Positions 57,265-64,000 of a stretch of 64,000 nt of DNA are shown here, piece after piece (positions within the stretch are counted from its first letter, which is position 1; every line of letters starts with the position of its first letter). The stretch comes from Nonomuraea solani (lineage in GTDB: Bacteria > Actinomycetota > Actinomycetes > Streptosporangiales > Streptosporangiaceae): assembly GCF_900108335.1 (NCBI RefSeq), contig NZ_FNVT01000036.1:1-64000 (forward strand), in the 5' to 3' direction. Made by a program: the position numbers and the translations under genes. The notes below the pieces were generated by a model. That model had not been told where the DNA came from. It made no database searches and saw only the letters and a list, made by a program, of their open reading frames with translations.

Positions 57265-57885
57265 GTGGCGGTCAGCAGCGGCGAGGGAAAGACGGCCGGC
57301 CAGGAAGATCCGGTTCGGCGCGAGAGCGCGCGGCAGCGTGCCGGAGAGCAGGGTCTGCTCTTCGACGAGCAGCCGGCGGCGTTGCCGGGCGACATCGGAT
57401 ACCGCGGGCCGACGGCGTGCGCGGCGGCCGGCATCACCTATCGGCAACTGGACTACTGGGCGCGCACGGGCCTGGTCGAGCCCACGATAAGAGCCGCGCA
57501 CGGCTCGGGCTCACAGCGGCTCTACAGCTTCCGCGACATCTTGGTGCTGAAGGTGGTCAAGCGGCTCCTCGACACCGGGGTGTCGTTGCAGCAGATCCGT
57601 ACGGCCGTGCAGCATCTGCGTGACCGCGGGGTCGCCGACCTCGCGCAGATCACGCTCATGAGCGACGGCGTCAGCGTCTACGAGTGCACCTCGGCCGACG
57701 AGGTGATCGATCTGCTCCAGGGCGGTCAGGGCGTGTTCGGCATCGCGCTCGGCCGGGTCTGGCGTGAGGTCGAGGGCTCCCTCGCGGAGCTGCCGGGGGA
57801 AAGAGCGGCGGTCGAGGACAGCGTCCCGGCCGACCACCCCGCTGACGAGCTGGCCCAGAGGCGCCGCGCGCGGCGTACGAGCTAG
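57265..57885 (+). CDS. MerR-family transcriptional regulator (Rv1830-like)
   Basis: The 206-residue protein has a flexible N-terminus, then YRGPTACAAAGITYRQLDYW, ARTGLVEPTIRAAHGSGSQR (winged helix) and LYSFRDILVLKVVKRLLDTG. The C-terminal half contains LRDRGVADLAQITLMSDGVS and FGIALGRVWREVEGSLAELP. It corresponds to the second MerR of the garA cluster. I choose GTG 57265 because GGAGGT precedes it (a close 4-nt spacing); an ATG at 57217 gives 16 more residues. A terminator and the glycine riboswitch follow. Confidence 0.87.
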   Translation: MAVSSGEGKTAGQEDPVRRESARQRAGEQGLLFDEQPAALPGDIGYRGPTACAAAGITYRQLDYWARTGLVEPTIRAAHGSGSQRLYSFRDILVLKVVKRLLDTGVSLQQIRTAVQHLRDRGVADLAQITLMSDGVSVYECTSADEVIDLLQGGQGVFGIALGRVWREVEGSLAELPGERAAVEDSVPADHPADELAQRRRARRTS

Positions 57886-57895
57886 TGATCTTTGA

Positions 57896-57923
57896 GGTGG
57901 GCCGCCGCCCGACGCGGCTCACC
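57896..57923 (+). terminator. terminator of merR
   Basis: GGTGGGCCGC and GCGGCTCACC pair over 10 bp (one G-U) with an 8-nt loop, 10 nt after the stop. TAATCT at 57937-57942 just beyond may be the -10 of the riboswitch transcript. Confidence 0.6.
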
Positions 57924-57962
57924 GGAGCAATCGTAGTAATCTAGGACAGCAAGGCTGACGAC

Positions 57963-58168
57963 CCCGTGCGGGAGAGTCCCCGGGCCTTGGGTCCCGGGGC
58001 GCCGAAGGAGCAACCCTCCCCGGAATCTCTCAGGCATCCTGTACCGCTCGGGTGAGGCAACTCTGGAAAGCAGGTTCGCCCGCCAGGCGTACCTCACCGA
58101 CGGTGCAAGCCCCCTCAAGGGGTGAAGCTCTCAGGTCGCGGTCAGACCCGCGCTGACAGAGTGGGGAG
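57963..58168 (+). promoter_or_regulatory. tandem glycine riboswitch
   Basis: Two consecutive glycine aptamers lie upstream of gcvP. The first has GTGCGGGAGAGTCCC, CGCCGAAGGAGCAA and AATCTCTCAGGCA (58024-58036). The second has ACTCTGGAAAGCAGG, CACCGACGGTGCAAGCC and GAAGCTCTCAGGTCGCG, ending near CTGACAGAG. These are the conserved cores of actinobacterial glycine riboswitches. Glycine binding should turn on gcvP. Confidence 0.93.
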
Positions 58169-58225
58169 ATCCGGCATTCGCCCGCGCCCTGGCGCCGGTC
58201 TCCATAGCCTCGGGAGGCACTGTCC

Positions 58226-61069
<2,844 letters not shown>

Positions 61070-61158
61070 GCACCCGCTCCAGTCCTTCGGCGTCAAGTGA
61101 GCAGACATGATCGCCAGAAGTCGTTAGGCTCGGTGCGACCGTCGCACAAGGAGCTCTC

Positions 61159-61956
61159 TTGACGTCCTCAGAGCTGGAGACCCCGCCGCTCGACAACGCC
61201 CGGCGCCTGGCCGAAGCCGGTGACCTCGAAGCGGCCGCCGCCATCCTGGGCCGGCTCGCCGCCGACACCGACGAGCCGGACCGGGCGCAGGCCGCCGTCG
61301 GGCTGGCCGTGGTGCAGGAGGAACGCGGCCAGGTCGAGGCCGCCCGGGCCGCCGCCAGGATCGCGCTGGCCACCGGGCATCCCGAATACGCCGCGCAGGC
61401 CGCCTGTCACCTGGCACAGGGGTTCGAGCGGGAGGGGCGCGACGAGCAGGCCAGGGCCGCGTGGCAGGCGGTGCTGGGCGTCGGCACGGCCGCGTACGTG
61501 CCGCTGGCCCACTTCGCGCTGGCCCGGCTGGCCGTCGCGGCGGGCCAGCTCGACGAGGCGGACAAGGAACTGCGGGCCGTCATGGAGGCCGGCGACGAGC
61601 GGCTCGCCGCCCACGCCGCGCAGGAGCTGGCCGACCTCATGCTGGAGCACGGCGAGCCGGGCGCGGCGGCCGAGGTCCTGCTGGACGCCCTGGAGTTCGC
61701 CCCCGCCGACGAGGTGCCCGGGCTGCGGGTGCAGCTCGGGATCGCGCATCTGGAGCTGGCCTGCGCCGAGTTCGCCGAGAGCGTCGAGGGCGGGGCGGAC
61801 GCGCAGACCAGCGCGCTGGCCATCGAGCTGCTGGCGCGCACGCTGCCGCTGCGCGGGCGGCCCGAGGACGCCGACCGGGTGTGGTCGTACGGGCTGGAGC
61901 ACGAGAACGAGACCCTGGCCGCCGAGGTCCGGCTCCGCTACCACCGCGACGCCTGA
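61159..61956 (+). CDS. tetratricopeptide-like helical repeat protein
   Basis: The 265-residue protein is built of helical pairs with TPR-like spacing: ARRLAEAGDLEAAAAILGRL, QAAVGLAVVQEERGQVEAAR, AAQAACHLAQGFEREGRDEQ, AHFALARLAVAAGQLDEADK and AHAAQELADLMLEHGEPGAA. It probably binds partner proteins; no catalytic site is seen. The TTG start at 61159 follows AAGGAG by 5 nt. It lies 89 nt after gcvP. The function is unknown, and homologues are hypothetical. Confidence 0.78.
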   Translation: MTSSELETPPLDNARRLAEAGDLEAAAAILGRLAADTDEPDRAQAAVGLAVVQEERGQVEAARAAARIALATGHPEYAAQAACHLAQGFEREGRDEQARAAWQAVLGVGTAAYVPLAHFALARLAVAAGQLDEADKELRAVMEAGDERLAAHAAQELADLMLEHGEPGAAAEVLLDALEFAPADEVPGLRVQLGIAHLELACAEFAESVEGGADAQTSALAIELLARTLPLRGRPEDADRVWSYGLEHENETLAAEVRLRYHRDA

Positions 61957-61976
61957 CGTCTCCTGTCGCCTCCGCC

Positions 61977-62018
61977 GGGTCGTCTCAGGTCGTCTCAGGC
62001 CGTTTCAGGCCGTTTCAG
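61977..62018. repeat. short direct repeats (GTCTCAGG/GTTTCAGG)
   Basis: The phrase CGTCTCAGG occurs twice and CGTTTCAGG twice at 10-bp steps, immediately before the stop of the two-helix protein. The last unit supplies part of the convergent stop region. It may be slippage-generated. Confidence 0.7.
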
Positions 62019-62362
62019 GGGCGGCGCATGACGGCCACCGCGGCCGCCACATTGACGACCACGATGCTCAGCCACACGACCATCAGCCCGACCAGCCCCG
62101 CGCTGCTCGCCGCGATGCCGGTCAGCGGCACGCCGATGCCCAGCGACCCCAGCACGATCGGGACCATCGGCCTGCCCGGGGCCTGCTTCTTGATCGGAGG
62201 GGTGCCGGGCCGGCCCAGCTCGGCCTGCACGCGGGCGGCGATCGTGGCGTCGAGGCGCTCCACGAACGAGTCCACCAGCGCGGCTTCGTACTCGGGGCCT
62301 AAATCGCGGCGGGCGTCGAGAGTGGCCTGCAGGTCATCACGGATGGGGCGATTGTGCGACAT
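62015..62362 (-). CDS. hypothetical two-helix membrane protein
   Basis: The 115-residue product begins MSHNRPIRDDLQATLDARRD and GPEYEAALVDSFVERLDATI, an amphipathic helical N-terminus often seen in SHOCT-like/DUF1707-type proteins. Two transmembrane helices follow (PMVPIVLGSLGIGVPLTGIA and LVGLMVVWLSIVVVNVAAAV). ATG 62362 is chosen; in-frame upstream codons add a tail without a plausible ribosome site. Between the TPR gene and this gene are four copies of a CGTCTCAGG/CGTTTCAGG-like unit near 61980-62020. Confidence 0.65.
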   Translation of the reverse strand: MSHNRPIRDDLQATLDARRDLGPEYEAALVDSFVERLDATIAARVQAELGRPGTPPIKKQAPGRPMVPIVLGSLGIGVPLTGIAASSAGLVGLMVVWLSIVVVNVAAAVAVMRRP

Positions 62363-62444
62363 AAGCGTCATCATCCCTGCTGGGCGCCGCGCCGTCATCC
62401 GCCCTGAGGTCTAACCTGCGATCCTCCCCAGGTACGGTGCTGCC

Positions 62445-63035
62445 ATGCAGGTGATGACCCCGAGAGGCCCGGCGCTGGTCGAGATCGACGAGGTGCCGGA
62501 CCCGCGGCTGCTCCTGGTGCTGACCCACGGGTCGGCCGGGACGGTGGACGCGCCCGACCTGCTGGCCGTACGCGAAGCGGCGCTCAGGGCGGGGATCGGC
62601 GTGGCGCGGGTGACGCAGGCGTTCCGGCTGGCGGGGGCACGGGCGCCGGGGTCGCCGGTGAAGCAGGACGAGGCGTGGGAGATCGTCCTGGGCGAGCTGC
62701 GCGCCCGGGTGCCGGGGCCGCCCCTCGTGCAGGGCGGGCGGAGCAACGGGGCCCGGGTCGCCTGCCGTACGGCCAAGGCGGTCGGCGCGGCCGCGGTGGT
62801 GGCGCTGGCCTTCCCACTGCATCCGCCGGGAAAGCCGGAACGTTCCAGGGCGGACGAGCTACGCGGCGCCGGGGTGGACGTGCTGGTGGTGAACGGGGAT
62901 CGAGACCCGTTCGGCGTGCCCGAAGCCGGCGACGCGGCGCGTCTGGTGGTGCTGCCGGGGGAGGGACACGACCTGAAGCGGGACCCCGCCCGGGTGGGCG
63001 AGGTCGTGGTGGAGTGGGTCGCCCGCTACGCCTAG
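62445..63035 (+). CDS. alpha/beta hydrolase, dienelactone hydrolase-like (KANL3/Tex30 type)
   Basis: The 196-residue protein is a short alpha/beta hydrolase: VLTHGSAGTVDAPDLLAVRE, VTQAFRLAGARAPG, the nucleophile in VQGGRSNGARVACRTAKAVG, the Asp in LVVNGDRDPFGVPEAG and the His in VVLPGEGHDLKRD. The triad is complete. It resembles the KANL3/Tex30 group often annotated as predicted hydrolase. The substrate is unknown. TACGGT lies 6 nt before the ATG, so the message is probably leaderless. Confidence 0.85.
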   Translation: MQVMTPRGPALVEIDEVPDPRLLLVLTHGSAGTVDAPDLLAVREAALRAGIGVARVTQAFRLAGARAPGSPVKQDEAWEIVLGELRARVPGPPLVQGGRSNGARVACRTAKAVGAAAVVALAFPLHPPGKPERSRADELRGAGVDVLVVNGDRDPFGVPEAGDAARLVVLPGEGHDLKRDPARVGEVVVEWVARYA

Positions 63036-63063
63036 CGCGCGGGCCTGGCCACTCCGTGGCGAA

Positions 63064-63261
63064 TCAGGCCGCGCCCACCAAGGGCTCGGGCCGGTGCGGA
63101 GCGATGACGGTGCCGCTGGGCAGGAGCTCCCCGGTGTCCTCGAACAGGACGACGCCGTTGCAGAGCAGGCTCCACCCCTGTTCGGGGTGGCAGGCGAGGG
63201 TGCGTGCGGCCTCGCGGTCGGGCGCCTCGGCATCCGGACAGGCCGGGTCGTGCGGGCACAT
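63064..63261 (-). CDS. DUF5999 family protein
   Basis: The 65-residue protein has MCPHDPACPDAEAPDREAAR, TLACHPEQGWSLLCNGVVLF and EDTGELLPSGTVIAPHRP, which I recognise as DUF5999. Conserved Cys and His residues (CPHxPxCP, CHPEQGW, LLCNG) could bind a metal. Members are common in actinomycetes and of unknown function. The start is ATG 63261. Two GTGTG-type inverted repeats lie upstream. Confidence 0.85.
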   Translation of the reverse strand: MCPHDPACPDAEAPDREAARTLACHPEQGWSLLCNGVVLFEDTGELLPSGTVIAPHRPEPLVGAA

Positions 63262-63341
63262 CGGCGTGCCTCCGATATCTCGTGGGATGCTCCCGGTTGG
63301 AGGGGCGGGAGCCGGCTCGGGTTAGTTGTACCTACTGGCAA

Positions 63342-63361
63342 GTGTGCGACCTTTGTCACAC
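63342..63361. promoter_or_regulatory. imperfect palindrome, copy 1
   Basis: GTGTGCGACC and TTTGTCACAC form a 20-bp imperfect palindrome with GTGTG/CACAC arms. A related unit (GTGTGACCTTCGACAC) lies at 63408-63423. Both sit between the DUF5999 start and the TetR gene. A regulator binding both is inferred. Confidence 0.4.
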
Positions 63362-63407
63362 GTTCCGACATAGCCCGTTAGGACTGTTACAGGAGGATCC
63401 CCGGAGC

Positions 63408-63423
63408 GTGTGACCTTCGACAC
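63408..63423. promoter_or_regulatory. imperfect palindrome, copy 2
   Basis: GTGTGACCTTCGACAC shares GACCTT and the terminal arms with the site at 63342-63361, 66 bp away. Confidence 0.35.
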
Positions 63424-63466
63424 AGCGTGCCTTATGCAGGATAACGGGCCAAGCGCGACACGCGCA

Positions 63467-64000
63467 TCACGTTTGCAATCCCTTGAGCAGAGCGTCGAGT
63501 CCGCGCTCGAAGTCCACATCAGCCCTTTCATCCCGCCTGACCCATTCGTCAACTTCGGGATCGGCCCAGCCCGACTGCTGGACCTCGACGGCCACGCTGC
63601 CGAACACGAAGGCCCGAAGTGCGCGTACGGCCTCCGAGGCGTCGGTCAGGCCCCCGTCGGCGAGCTGCTCGGTCTGCTCCTTGATGGCCACGGCCGTGGC
63701 CCCTTTGGGGGGTTTCGTCAGCGCCAGGGCCAGTACGCCCGGGTGCTCGCGCAGCAGTTCCCTGCCCGCCCTGCACCACAGCCGGGCCGTCTCCTGCCAG
63801 GTGGGGCCCTGCTCCACGTGGACGGTGGTGACGTGCTCGGCCAGGGCGTCCATCAGCGCCTCCTTGCCCCGGGGCAGGTGGTGGTAGATGGCCATGGCCT
63901 CCACCTCCAGGGCGTCGCCCAGGCGGCGCATGGTGAGGCGGCGCAGGCCCTGGCTGTCGGCGATGTGCAGGGCGGCCTCGATGATGCGCTCGCGGGAGAG
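63467..64000 (-). CDS. TetR family regulator, 5' end beyond the window
   Basis: At least 177 residues are visible; the frame is open to the right edge, so the start lies outside. The N-terminal helix-turn-helix begins in the edge sequence (LSRERIIEAALHIADSQGLR, RLTMRRLGDALEVEAMAIYH). A ligand domain follows with VLALALTKPPKGATAVAIKE and RALRAFVFGSVAVEVQQSGW. This resembles the TetR_C (TetR/AcrR) tetracycline-repressor-like class with HLPRGKEALMDAL. The target is unknown. It could be the repeated palindromes downstream of its stop, but this is unsupported. Confidence 0.85.
   Translation of the reverse strand, partial: LSRERIIEAALHIADSQGLRRLTMRRLGDALEVEAMAIYHHLPRGKEALMDALAEHVTTVHVEQGPTWQETARLWCRAGRELLREHPGVLALALTKPPKGATAVAIKEQTEQLADGGLTDASEAVRALRAFVFGSVAVEVQQSGWADPEVDEWVRRDERADVDFERGLDALLKGLQT

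Overview
The window reads as a chromosomal segment of a high-GC actinomycete. Tightly packed genes, GTG/TTG starts, TGA-ATG overlaps, many leaderless promoters, a fused TrpE-TrpG, a flavin-dependent thymidylate synthase and the garA-ftsR-DUF151-merR-gcvP gene order all point to Actinomycetia. A Streptosporangiaceae (Nonomuraea-like) source is my inference, not something the sequence proves. I see no tRNA or rRNA genes, insertion sequences, prophage or CRISPR array. The window runs from just upstream of a sigma-factor gene to the interior of a TetR gene that is cut by the right edge.

Layout. 1-4.1 kb: a SigE-family ECF sigma factor with a membrane-anchored partner, a GNAT acetyltransferase and a glycosyltransferase carrying a collagen-like tandem repeat. 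4.1-6.8 kb: a sulfonate-type ABC importer (ssuA-ssuC-ssuB) preceded by a leaderless 20-residue leader peptide ending Gln-Cys-Arg, whose Cys and stop codons lie at or in a hairpin. 7-9.5 kb: a membrane protein and TetR regulator converging on an ABC-2 exporter. 9.5-16.2 kb: a lipid/organic-acid region (phosphotransferase, acyl-CoA dehydrogenase, CPBP protease, DUF6285, monocarboxylate permease with its DUF3311 partner, a CMD-family/VOC pair). 16.3-24.2 kb: SDR, WYL regulator, CocE-type hydrolase, secreted DUF4394 protein and a very large secreted subtilase. 24.3-26.9 kb: a P450-SDR-TetR operon with a perfect 22-bp operator. 27-29.3 kb: trpL attenuator and trpE(G). 29.3-42 kb: amidohydrolase, ABC exporter, MarR/DoxX pair, secreted M4 metalloprotease, thyX, a MoaD-like/BNR pair, an MmyB-type regulator, a secreted BNR protein and a flavohaemoglobin. 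42-49.7 kb: an orphan small protein, a class I amidotransferase homologue that lacks its catalytic Cys, an HSL-type hydrolase and enoyl-CoA hydratase, a structured intergenic stretch, an acyl-CoA dehydrogenase, a methyltransferase and a two-component system. 49.9-64 kb: trpF, GNAT, then a conserved core block (CDP-alcohol phosphatidyltransferase, nucleotidyltransferase/degenerate phosphomannomutase, FHA protein, FtsR, DUF151, MerR, tandem glycine riboswitch, gcvP), followed by small housekeeping and hypothetical genes.

How it works together. Two amino-acid-sensing leaders (Cys-type before ssu, Trp-type before trpEG) share one architecture: promoter with 17-bp spacing, then 7 nt, then the ATG. 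Both therefore look leaderless, and each overlaps RNA structure. The right-hand block couples glycine cleavage (riboswitch plus gcvP) with a GarA-like FHA switch, which in relatives controls 2-oxoglutarate metabolism. The best candidates for something undescribed are the Cys leader with its overlapping hairpin, the catalytically dead glutamine amidotransferase homologue beside an orphan leaderless small gene, and the multi-stem intergenic element near 45.3-45.5 kb.
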